Shown one piece after another: positions 22,901 to 34,900 of a DNA stretch of 64,000 nt. Both the position numbers and the translations under genes were made by a program. The DNA is from Amyelois transitella (Eukaryota > Arthropoda > Insecta > Lepidoptera > Pyralidae), in the NCBI RefSeq assembly GCF_032362555.1, contig NC_083534.1, positions 1,764,001-1,828,000 of the forward strand. Direction: 5' to 3'. Below the pieces are notes generated by a model. That model did no database searches, was not told the origin of the DNA, and saw only the letters and a program-made list of their open reading frames with translations. Every line of letters begins with the position of its first letter. Position 1 is the stretch's first letter.

Positions 22901-25900
22901 CGTCCTTAATTTGATCAAGATACGTTCGTCTAGGTCTTCCCACTCCGACCTTTCCCTCCACACTCTCCTTGTATATCTGCTTAGTCAACCTGCTTTCATT
23001 CATCCTCTCCACATGACCGAACCATCTTAACATACCCTTTTCTATTCCTGTAACTACATCTTCTTTCACATCACAACATTCCCTTATCACGCTATTCCTT
23101 ATCCTGTCACTCAATTTCACACCCATCATACTCCTTAACGCTCTCATTTCCACTGCATTTATTCTGCTTTCATGCTTCTTTTGCCATACCCAACTTTCAC
23201 TCCCATACATTAATGTCGGGACCAACACGCCCCTGTGCACAGCCAGTCGAGCCTTTTTGGATAGTTTCTGACTGCTCATAAAGGCATGCAAAGCTCCATT
23301 CACCATGTTCCCCGCGTTCACTCTCCTTTCAATATCACTATCATACTTGCCATCTGATGTAAACTTTGATCCTAGATATACAAACTCTTTCACTTGCTCC
23401 ACTTTTTCTCCTCCAATCAAAATATTACATGCTGTCATTTCTTTCTCCATTTCAAAAACCAGTGTTTTAGTTTTACTTACGTTCACTTTCATTCCTTTCT
23501 CTTTTAAAGCTTCATGCATACAGTTTACCATCTCCTGTAACTCCTCCGCTGATGACGCCAGTATAACCTGATCGTCGGCATAGAGCAGACATTTGACGAG
23601 TAACTCATTCATCCTTAATCCACTTTTAGACTCTTTCAAATCTGTCAAACAGCTATCCATAAATAGGTTGAACAGCCACGGTGACGCAACACATCCTTGC
23701 CTAACGCCTTTCTCAATCTTAAACCACTCAGTGTGCGCTCCGTTTATCCTGACACAAGCACTCGAATCCTCATATAAGGATTTCAGTGCTCGTATTAAGA
23801 GACTGCTCACCCCATGCATAGAAAGTGCTGACCACAATTCATTCCTCTCAACTCTGTCATAGGCCTTTTCCAGATCTACGAATGTGCAATAGACTTTTTG
23901 ACTCTTGGCCAAAAACTTTTCGGCTATGCACCGCAAGGAAAAGACCTGATCAGTACATCCCATTCCCTTTCGAAATCCCGCTTGAGCATCCCATATTTTG
24001 TCATCAGTTTCATTCCTGACTCTATTAATCAATAGTCATCAACATCAGTCTTGAAAGTTCACTTGTTCGGAACGGACAATGACCTCGACCACTGTGAAGT
24101 GCGCGAACTGTAATGTAGTGATCAACGAACTTTTAACATTTTTACGAAATGTTGTGGATTTTATGGACGAGGAAAGTATCCATCAACTGTGTACGTCAAC
24201 ATATTCGGCGGAAGAAATAGTAAAAGCTAAATCTCTTCTGTACGATGCCGTGCCGAATGCGAAGAAAATGCCTCTGCGCAGGAAGGAAGGGAAAAAGCGA
24301 ATGTCGAGGGATCTCGATGATATTATTTGTTTAATGAAGGCTGGAAACAGGGAGTTGTTTCCGATATTTGCAGCTGTAGATATACATCGAGTGCCCCCGG
24401 TATCTTTCGATCACGTCGATGCTACGAGGATTCTTAAGGATATCCTGAGAATGCAGAATCAGATAGCGGAGCTGAAAGAAAATGCAGTCTCAAGAGATGA
24501 GTTTGAGGGTTTGAAACAAGTAATCGGGAATATGAAATTTGCGTCCATATTAGATAACTCATTCTCAGTTAGCAAAGTGAACCATAAAAGAGGTGCGTGT
24601 CTACAGGATAGCTTTTCTTTTGATAGTGGCCCCATAGGTTTGCATTACATGCCAATAAACACATCGAAGAGCTCAGCTGATATTGAAGTGAAACTCCGTG
24701 ACCAACAACAGGTTAACGACCGTCCTTCAAATTCAAATGATGACATAGCAGCTGAGTCTGTCCCTCTCACGTGCAAACAAAACTGCGAGACAAGTAAAAA
24801 TTGTCGAGTAGAAGCGGCGGTATCTGCGCAGATCAACAATCCCGAGCGAGAAGATAACAATAACGCACAGTCAACGGGTCCGAAAGAGACGGTATGCGCC
24901 CCACCGGAGAACACCGAGTCGTTATCGCAGAAACCTGTTTGCGAGCAAGCGTCATGCGCCCGCTCCGCCGCCGCCGAGAGTCCCATCCCCGTCTCTGTAT
25001 GCAGTCGACGGGCGCCCATCGATGAGGAAACATCTCAGCCAGCGAGTCGAATGCGTAATATCAAGGATGTTTTGAGGTATCAGGAGGTATCGGTGGACGA
25101 AAGTCAATCAGCTGCCAGTAGGGAAGACACGGAGTGGCAAATCGTGCATAGGTCTAAATCTAGGCGGTATAAACTACTAGGTCAAAGAGGAAGTGCTGCG
25201 ATAGATCATGATGTGAAATTCCGAGCGGCGGATATTAAAGTGCCTTTGTTTATCTCAAACGTCAGTAAGGATGCGAGTGAAAGTGACATTATAAAATATA
25301 TTAAGGAAAAAACTAACGAAATGGTAGCGTTAAAACTGATAAATATGAAATCCACGAAGAATTACAATGCATATAAATTGTTTGTGTCGAAACATAAACT
25401 GCATTTGTTTTTAGACGCTGAGTTATGGCCGGATGGGATTACTTTCAGGCGTTTTGTGCAGTTTATGTATCGAACAAAATCCGATAATAAAGTTAAAGTT
25501 AATTAGTTGGTACTTTATGGATATTAAGAAAACTAAATTTAGTACATTTTCTAGTTTTAATTGTCAATCTCTTAAGAGATCGATCGATTGCGTTAGGCGA
25601 GTATGTAAGCAATCTGATATTGTTAGCCTTCAGGAGACCTGGCTCCTACCCCATGATATTAACTTATTGGGCACTGTATGTGATGAGTTTGAGTACACGG
25701 GCAAATCTGCGGTAGATACTTCCGCGGGTTTGTTAGTGGGTAGACCGTACGGGGGGGTAGCCATATTATGGAGGAAGGGTTTATTTGACTCTGTGAATGT
25801 GTTGGAATGTGATAGCAATAGACTAGCCGCTATACGAGCCACTATGGGGAATCGTACGATTATTGTAATATCTGTATACATGCCAACGGATTCGATTGAC

Positions 25901-28900
25901 AACCTACCTTTGTTTACGGAAGTTCTGGGAGAAATTAGTGCAATCGAGGATGCGAATAACGCTGAATGTATATATTTGTTAGGAGATTTTAATGCACATA
26001 TATGTGAACTATTTTATAGGGAGTTGTGTAGTTTTTCTGCTGACCGATCATGGATTTGTGCGGACGTGGAAAAACTGGGAATAGATTCAAATAGTTACAC
26101 ATTTGTGAGTCAGGTACATGGTTGTAAAAGATGGTTAGACCATTTTGTCGTGTCTCAATCTGCTTATCAATCAGTAGTAGATATACGCATAGAGGAAGGG
26201 GTATATATGTCGGACCATTTTCCCATTTTTATGACCTGTAATCTTGAGATAGTGAGGCAAAAGCTGATTAAGCATGACTTACCCTGTGGCAAAATAACAT
26301 GGGGAGATAGAAAGGAGTCTGAAATTAGTACCTACCAACATGCTTGTAATGCGTCGCTTCGTGATATACAATTCCCGGAAGAGTTCGTGGAGTGTAGTTT
26401 TGGTTTTTGTAGTCAAGCCGATCATTGTAAGATTTTAGATAATCTATACGAAAAAATTGTATGTACGCTCGGGGATGCAGCCGCAAAAGCCAAAACTCCT
26501 ACGCAGAATCAAATAAAGAGGGGTAAGGTTCTGTGTGGGTGGAATAAACACGTACAGGATGCTCATCATGAGGCCAGGCTCAAGTTTGAAGTATGGGTAC
26601 AGCACAATAGACCGACTTTAGGACCAGTTTATGAGCAAATGTGTGAAGCACGAAAGATTTTTAAAAGTAGATTGAATTGGTGTCAAAAAAACCAAGAAAA
26701 AATCAAAATGGATCTTTTAGCCTCACAAAGAGCTTCGAATAATTTTAGGGACTTCTGGAAGGCTACAGCTAGGTTAAACGTAGGGCCTGGCCGCCCGGCG
26801 AGTGTCGACGGCAAGAGCGATTCAGTCGAGATTGCCAGTATGTTTAGGGAGCATTTTAGAGTCTCGTCATCAGTTGGTCATGCTCTTAATATGTGTAAAA
26901 AGGAGTCTATCCTTCAGTTACATTTTTCAGCTGCCGAAGTAAAACAGGCAATTGGGGGAATGAAAGGGGGTAAGTCGCCCGGCCATGATGGACTAAGTGT
27001 CGAACATCTGAGGCACGCAGGTGTACACCTGCCGAGAGTCCTGTCCATGTTCTTCTCGTTGTGCATAAGTCACTCTTATTTGCCACCTGACTTGATGAAG
27101 ACAATTGTGGTGCCCATCGTGAAGAACAGGACAGGGGATATCTCTGATAAAAATAACTACCGGCCGATTTCCCTTGCAACTATAATTGCTAAGGTACTGG
27201 ATGGTGTTCTTGACTCGAGATTGGAGCAATACTTAAACCTTCATGACGCGCAATTTGGGTTTGGACCGCACCTGTCAACGGAGAGTGCAATTACTGTGCT
27301 CAAGAATACTATTCAATACTATACAAGTCGCAAAACACCGGTACATGGTTGTTTTCTGGATTTTTCCAGAGCCTTCGACCGAGTGTCGTATGAGGTACTG
27401 TGGAGGAAGCTAGAGGCCAGAAATGTGCCGGCTGAGATATGTAATATATTTAAGTTTTGGTACCAAAACCAAATAAATGTGGTAAAATGGTCCGACGGCA
27501 TTTCAGATGCGTACAGGTTGGAGTGCGGGGTGAGACAGGGGGGCATTACATCTCCCAAGCTCTTCAACCTGTATGTAAATGATCTCATAGTGGGACTTAG
27601 CAGTATGAGGGTAGGCTGTAGTATAGACGGTGTCGTCATAAATAATATAAGCTATGCCGACGACATGGTGCTGTTGGGTCCGACTACGAAATCAATAAAT
27701 GAGATGTTGAGGGTATGTGAAAGTTTCGCGGCCGAGCACGGGCTTGTTTACAATGTGGAAAAGTGTGTATGCATGGTCTTTGGGGTCGTTGGAAAGTGTC
27801 CCAGAAATACACCTCCTATGTTTCTATCTGGAAAGGAACTAAAAATAGTAAAAACTTTTAAGTATCTGGGCCATGTACTTGCCGACGACCTTAAAGATGA
27901 TGACGACATAGAAAGGGAGCGGAGAGCGTTGGCGGTCAGAGGTAACATGCTGGCCCGGAGATTCGCCCGCTGTAGTGACCAGGTTAAAATAACCTTATTT
28001 AAAGCTTTTTGCCAGGGCTTCTACACGGGTGGTCTGTGGGTCCGCGGCACCAAAAGGTCGCTGGATGCTCTCCGTATCCAGTACAATAATATTTTTAGAA
28101 TGTTATTGCGACTCCCCAAGTTCTGTAGCGCCTCTGAAATGTTTGCTCAAACAAGAACAGACGGGTTTCACGCTGTTATTAGAAAAAAAATGGCGTCTTT
28201 GATAAGGAGGATAAGGTCGAGTGGCAATACCATTCTAAGAACTGTGGCAGACAGATACGACTCGCCTATAATAAGGCATCTTGTGCGGGGTACCATGCCG
28301 GTGGCCCTACATGGTCAACTTTAAAGATTCTAGTAGAATTAAGTACTAACCCTTTTATGTTATTTTATATTATTTTGCAGATTTATAATTTTATGTATTA
28401 CTAACAAACTGGATCTTTGTAATCTGATATTAATAAATGAATTGAATTGAATTGAATTGAATACCTTAGCATACAATTTGCCGACGACGCTAAGCAGGCT
28501 TATACCACGATAATTTTTGCAGTCCAGCTGTGACCCTTTTCCTTTGTAAAGTGGCACGATAACAGCCTTACACCAATCTTTTGGTACTCGGCCGCTTCTC
28601 CAACACAAATTGAAAAGGCAGTACAACTGACTAGCTACTACGCCTTTTCCTGCTTTAAGCATCTCGACCGACACTCTATCACACCCAGCAGCCTTTCCCG
28701 CTTTCATACTCTTAAGTGCTTCCACAATTTCGAACATTTCAATTTCGCCTACCATCTCATTCTCTTTTTCTTCGCTATAGCAGAAATTTTTCTTATTTCC
28801 TTCCTTTTTTTCAAATAAACTTTCAAAATAGTCCTTCCATATCTTTAGTACACATTCTTCTCCTTTCACAACGCTACCATCCTGGCATCTGATCCTAGTC

Positions 28901-31900
28901 AGCTCTCTGGTTATAGTATTTCCTCGGGCTGACCTTACGGATTTCCAGAATACTTTCAGATTTGACTGAAAGTCTTCCGATAGCCTTTTATCAAAATCCT
29001 CTTTATACTCTTCTTTCTTTCTAATCACAGCTTTCTTAACCAAATCTTTCATTTTCTTATATTCCTTACGTGCTTCATTCACATCTTCATCTATAACCTC
29101 TTGCATTCTTAAGTTAGCTTTTGCTGCTAACTGTTAGAATTTGTTTGTTTGTTTGAACGCGCTAATCTCTTGAAGTACTGGTTCGAATTGAAAAATTATT
29201 TTTGCGTTAAATAGACCATTAATCGAGGAAGGCTTAAGGCTATATAATATTACACCGTAACTATAAGGAGCAAAGAAATAATAGAAAATGTGAAAAAACG
29301 GGGAAAATTATTTATTCTTGAGGGCTTCAATAATGCCCAAAATAATTATTCCACGTGGACGAAGTTGCGGGCACAGCTAGTCACTTATATTAACTGTCTG
29401 AAGAAAGTCGTTTGGAGGATTGGTTAATAATATCGGCTAGAAAAGGATTTCCTTGAAATAAAGAAGATATTTTAGACTCCGTGCAAAAGTTTTTGAAGAA
29501 AACCCGCGCCCTAATTCGTTTTTTTAAAATAGGCCAGGTGATAGTTCAGATCAGAAGGAGTGACAAAAATTCAAAGTCAAATTTATCATTTTAAGGTACT
29601 GGGCAATTACTGTGCTGTGATGTGGGCAATTAGTGTAAGCAATGGGCAATAACTGTACATTTTTGGATAATTTTAAATTTGTTTAATTATTTTATAAGCC
29701 ATGTAAGTTTTGACTAAAAACCGTTAACACTTGGATGGAGATTTTATTTAGACATAAGAAAAAAATATATTAATGGTTGAAACTTATAATACTTTTTTTA
29801 TTGTTTGAAGCCAAAGTGTTTGAAGTCCTTAGCACTCTCATCGCCACGTGGTACGCCGGCCACCCACAAAACTTCGAGTGCAGCCGGCCATTGTAGTATT
29901 TTGATTTTGTTCGGGCAAGCCATGTGGGCGGCCGGCGCCCCACAACTTTCTCGCCAAATCACAGCCGAATTGTCTAAGAACTATTATTTTTATTACTTAT
30001 TATGCACGCCATCAGTGTAATTAGGTCAGTTGGCCGCGCGCCGCCCACGTAGCCTGCAGGAAGAGAATTTCGCGCGCTTTTTTACCCGCGCGCCGCGTTT
30101 TCAAAATGTCGGACTCGGAAAGTGATCCAGACTATCAACCATCGTATTCTTCGCAATCTGCATCATCTAGCGATGAAAGTTCGTCACATAGTGAAGAAGA
30201 TGGGCGTCCAATTCAGCCGAGGGCTCCGACGCCGACGTCAAATTGGTATCAATCTGATGGATCTCGACAGAAGCAGTTCCCACTGGACATTCAACCAGGT
30301 ATCAATGTTCCGAACGATTGTGATTCAGAATTGAGTATATACCGACTGTTTCTTACTGAAGACGTGATGGACCTCATGGTGAATATGACTAATTGTTATG
30401 CTAATAAAACTTTAACACTTAATCGTGTCACACGCAATATGAGGCTATCAAAATGGACAGACTGTACTCCAGAAGAAATGCTGAAATTCCTCGGCCTTCT
30501 GATTTACATGGGACTAAAGAAATTACCTAGAATTAGTGACTATTGGAGTAAAAACATTCTTTACGAAAGCAAAGTATGTCGCCAGGTGATGAGCAGAAAT
30601 AGATTCGAGTTGTTGCTCAGGTGTTGGCACTTCGAAGACACCATTTTCCTTGGACCTAGTCATGCTGATCGCCTCATAAGGATAAGGCGGTTTCTGGAGC
30701 TGCTTACAAAAAATTTTCATAATGTGAAAACACCGGGTGAATATGTTACCATAGACGAAAGCATGGTAGCTTTTAGAGGACGTATATCATTTATGCAATA
30801 CATTCCTGGCAAACGCCACAAATACGGAATAAAACTTTTTAAGCTGTGTGACGATGATGGTTATGCGCTCGACATCATTGTGTACGAAGGAAAAACGGCA
30901 AATAGACAGGACAGTGTAGCCACAGACGTAGTGATGAAGCTATGCCAACCTTATTTGGGAGTTGGCAGAAGTGTGGTCACAGATAACTTTTACACCAGCG
31001 TTGATCTAGCAAAAAAGCTTTTGGATAACAATACTCATCTGATTGGCACTCTTCGCAAGAATAGGAAAGGGTTGCCGAAGAAAGTTATTCAGGAAAAGTT
31101 GAAGAAGGGTGAAATGATTGCAATGGAAAATAGTGACGGAATTCTCGTTCTCAAATGGAAAGACAAACGTGAAGTTTTTGCTTTGTCGACGAAGCACTCC
31201 ATTGGCTTTGTTAGTTGCAAAAGCAAGAGGAATCCCAACAAGACAGTGTTGAAACCTTCCACAATTGCTGACTATAATAAACACAAGTGTTCCATCGATT
31301 TATCTGATCAATTGGCGAGTTACTCTAGTCCAGCTAGAAGAAATATTCGTTGGTTTCAGAAACTTGCTGTTGATCTACTGTTTTCTACTGCTGTCACAAA
31401 TGCTTACATCACCTATAAAAAACACAAGAATCTGCACAGCAAGACTTATACCATTACAAAATTTAGGGAGAACCTCTGTCTACAGATGCTGGGAATAAAG
31501 GACTCTAATCCAGCAGAGAGCTCACTTCGGCAGCCAGAACATAAGTTCAGCAAGTCACTGCTCACAGACCACAGAAGCAGATTAGTTCGTCGTCGGTGCA
31601 TTCATTGCTATGAAAAGCATAGATCCGCTGGTTTCTCAGCACTAGAAGCTAGGAATAAAACAAAAAAAGTAAACACTGTCTGTCTTAAGTGTCCGTCCCA
31701 GCCAAGCGTTTGCGCTGAATGCTATGGAGAAATTCATACGCAAATTACGAAAAGAATGTAATTTTTAGAATAAGTAACTTTTTTCATAATTTCATAACAA
31801 TTTCATTACAAATTTCCATTGATATGTGCTAAAATATATAAATATGTTTTTTGATTTGCACTTAATCTTGTTTCATTTCAAGTCTTTTAGTTTTCGTAAA

Positions 31901-34900
31901 TAAAGCTCAAATTTCGCGGTTTTTTTTTTACTCATAAGTAATTAATCGATTTTCTTGAAAAAAACACTTTGGAGATCCTTATCACGCAAGCCAAAGGCAA
32001 AAAAAATATATGAAATCGTAGGGTCGCAGCGGACCACACGGCCTGTTGGTAAAGTTTATACCGTGTCCCGCCGGCGTACCACGTGGCGTGCCTCAAAAGA
32101 TGCTTAAGATAGACCATGGCTTGGAGTATAAGACAGGACGTGGGGCGCGAGCAGCCCACGTGGCCAGGTAAAGTGGAAAAATTGTTTGTTTGGTGGCGAT
32201 GAGAGTGTTAGGTGGGCAATAGCTATACGGTTTACCCTATGTTTAAAATTTGTTTTAAAATTAATATTTAAAGATTTTTATTATTTGTAAATTACCTATA
32301 TCGTATTTAAGTTTCTGCTGAGTCCGTCCCCTAGAATACGATCCTGTCTCCTAATAGAATACCTAGCGCCCGGCAATTTGAAATCGTGGAGTCTTCTATG
32401 AATTTCGTTGCGTTTTTGTTTGATAGATTTTTGTTTCTTTTCACAATTTTTCCATCGATTATATTTTAAGTTAGTGTATTGTATAAATAGCATCCAATAT
32501 ATGTTTATTTTGTAAATCGTATTTTTCTTTACATAATTCGCAAGTTGCTACAATATAATTTAGCGCCACCTACAAAAGAATACATGTTTTTCGCAAATTT
32601 TTTTTATCGATTGTCGCATGTTATCGCATCGGTAACTTATTACTTATAAACACCAAATGAAATTAATGCAGTCCCTGTTCAGAAGGCCTGATGCGGCTGA
32701 ATAATGCGAGTACGATCCAAAGGTTCGACGTTTTCCGGAAATCGGTCCCCGTACGCTTTTAAAAAGATAAATGAGCTGTCAAAATAAAAATAGTTGGACA
32801 AGGTGAAAAGCAAAACCTTTTTTCTATTCCCGAACACGACACTTCAACATGATCACTTATATTTAAGTGATAGACGTTAGCATCGACGACACTAATCGGA
32901 TCTCCATAACTGCTTTTCAACTCTGCCTCAAATATAATATCTCTGTACACACAGACGACGCTTGTGTAATTATTTAAAATTTCTTCAACGACTTTGCACT
33001 CGGACAGCTGAAACAATGAGATTTTGAGATACATTTGACTGTCAGTACCTACATGGAATAATTATGCAATGGAGTTTGTATAATTGTATTTATTTGTATG
33101 TTTCGTTTAAAATGACTGTAACTTTAACGAACTGATTAACAATATACTGTACTAGAGACCGCCCGCGACTTCGACCGCATGGAAACCCTATCAATCCCGC
33201 GGGCACTCCGGGATAAATCAGCTATTTGGCTTTGAAATAGAATTGAGATTCAAATAGTGACAGGTTGCTAGCCCATCGCCTAAAAGAAGAATTCCAAGTT
33301 TATAAGCCTATCCCTTATAGTCGCCTTTAACCACATCCATGGGAGAGAGACGGAGTGGTACTATTCTTTTTTGCTATTGGTGCCGGGAACCACACGGCGC
33401 CATTTAAAAGACTGAATAATCAAGGGAAGAACAAAAACATACATAGCACTTCACCCAACCTATACCAGGGCATACTATTTTAGTTGGATCGCTATCATAA
33501 ATCGTAGCTTCTTTTCCAAATGGATCCAACTTCGGCATGACACAACCTCTCCCCTTATCACGTCTCAACTGTTCTGCTAGTATGCGTTCAGCTCGTCTGA
33601 AACCACAAAAACGGAGAGTGTAGTAGGGAACGGAATAAATTTTATCTTTAAATTTCATCATCATGTATGTAATTATTTAAAACTAGCTGTGCCCGCGACT
33701 TCGTCCGCGTCGAAAAGTTATTTTGGGCATCATTGAAGCTCTCCTCAAGGATGAATAATTTTCCCCGTCTTTTTCACAATTTCCATTATTACTTCGCTTC
33801 ATATATGCGTGATATAGCGTGATGTTATAGCCTAAAATCTTCCTCGATAAATGGTCTATTCAACACAAAAAGAATTTTTCAATTCGAACCAGCAGTTCCT
33901 GAGATTAGCGCGTTCAAACAAACAAACTCTTTAGCTTTATAATGTTACTAACGGACCCGACACACTTCGTTCTTCGCTGAAACATTAAGATTTGAGATAG
34001 ATTTGTCTGTCAGTACATGGAATAATTATGCAACGGTATATGTACATGTACAATGGTTTATTTATTTTTATGTACCGTTTAAAATGACTTTAAATTAATG
34101 CAACTTAAACCTTTCAATTTTATCATCAATTTATTTTTTATTATTTGTTGTTCGCCGCGACAAAACCTCACGAACACTTTCTCCTTGCTTAATCGAGTTA
34201 TGAAAACAAAATCGGTCGTAAAGATTTTTATAGTTTCAAGAAGAAAATCAAAAAAGAATATGTTCGTAAGTATATGCAGTCCTAGATAATGAAAGATGTA
34301 GTATCTGTCTGTAATATCTGTACTGATCTGTAGTGCCGTGTGGTTCCTGGCACCAATACAAAAAAGAATAGGACCACTCCATCTCTTTCCCATGGATGTC
34401 GTAAAAGGCGACTAAGGGATAGGCTTACAAACTTGGGATTCTTTTTTAGCCGATGGGCTAGCAACCTGTCACTAATTGAATCTCAATTCTATCGCTAAGC
34501 CAAATAGCTGAACGTGGCCATTCAGTCTTTTCAAGACTGTTGGCTCTGTCTACCCCGCAAGGGATATAGACGTGACCATATGTATGTATGTGTAGTATCT
34601 GCCTTGCCTCGGAGAAAGCCATTATTTCTTGCATGAAACGGGACAGCGATAGTTTTTCGATCGATAGAAACGACGACGAGCGTGTCATGCTACGGAGGCA
34701 GTTACTGGTTTATATACTTTTACCGAAAAAAAAAATGTTTTACTTGTAAATCAACTGATATTCCAAATCTCCATCATGGGTCTCAAATGCAAGTTTGTAG
34801 ACTATCATCGATATACACAATAATACGAACAGGCAAAACATTATTTGTAAATTGCGATGTTTGGTTGGTTTCCTTAACCAATATTTAATAGCGCATATTC

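Larger units (their letters stand above)
24035..28459 (+). mobile_element. Full-length CR1/L2-group LINE inside the RTE
   Basis: 4.4 kb: 44-bp leader, ORF1, ORF2 and a tail of four GAATT repeats (28439-28460). AATA is found at both borders (24031-24034, 28460-28463); removing the element plus one AATA restores the RTE frame. Both ORFs are uninterrupted, so this is one of the youngest insertions in the window. Clade placement (CR1/L2/Daphne group) is by general resemblance. Confidence 0.85.
22730..29135 (-). mobile_element. RTE-like LINE, 5' truncated, split by a second LINE
   Basis: The 3' end with TATG repeats is at 22730. The coding frame runs leftward from about 29110 to 22752, interrupted by the CR1/L2-group LINE at 24035-28459. 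The 11-bp target-site duplication AGAATTTGTTT proves a single insertion event. Truncated in front of the RT domain, with no endonuclease left. RTE assignment rests on RT style and the microsatellite tail. Confidence 0.82.
22695..29380 (+). mobile_element. Helitron family 2 copy split by an RTE LINE
   Basis: Left piece 22695-22729 (TCTTTACTAATATTATAAAG ...) and right piece 29136-29380 ending gcacagCTAG. The two share an 11-bp duplication AGAATTTGTTT (22719-22729, 29136-29146), the target-site duplication of the RTE between them. Confidence 0.85.
21024..32237 (+). mobile_element. Pogo-like DNA transposon shell, heavily invaded
   Basis: Short ends GGGTAAACC (21024) and GGTTTACCC (ending 32237), with TA on each side (21022-21023, 32238-32239), as for pogo/Tc1-type insertions. 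Inside both ends are many copies of a TGGGCAAT-type motif. Two plus-strand pieces of a pogo-type N-terminal domain remain (21963-22160, 29394-29540). The rest is later insertions: a Helitron, an RTE with a nested CR1/L2-group LINE, and piggyBac PB2. The class comes from the HTH remnants and the TA duplication; most of the DDE core is gone. Confidence 0.65.
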
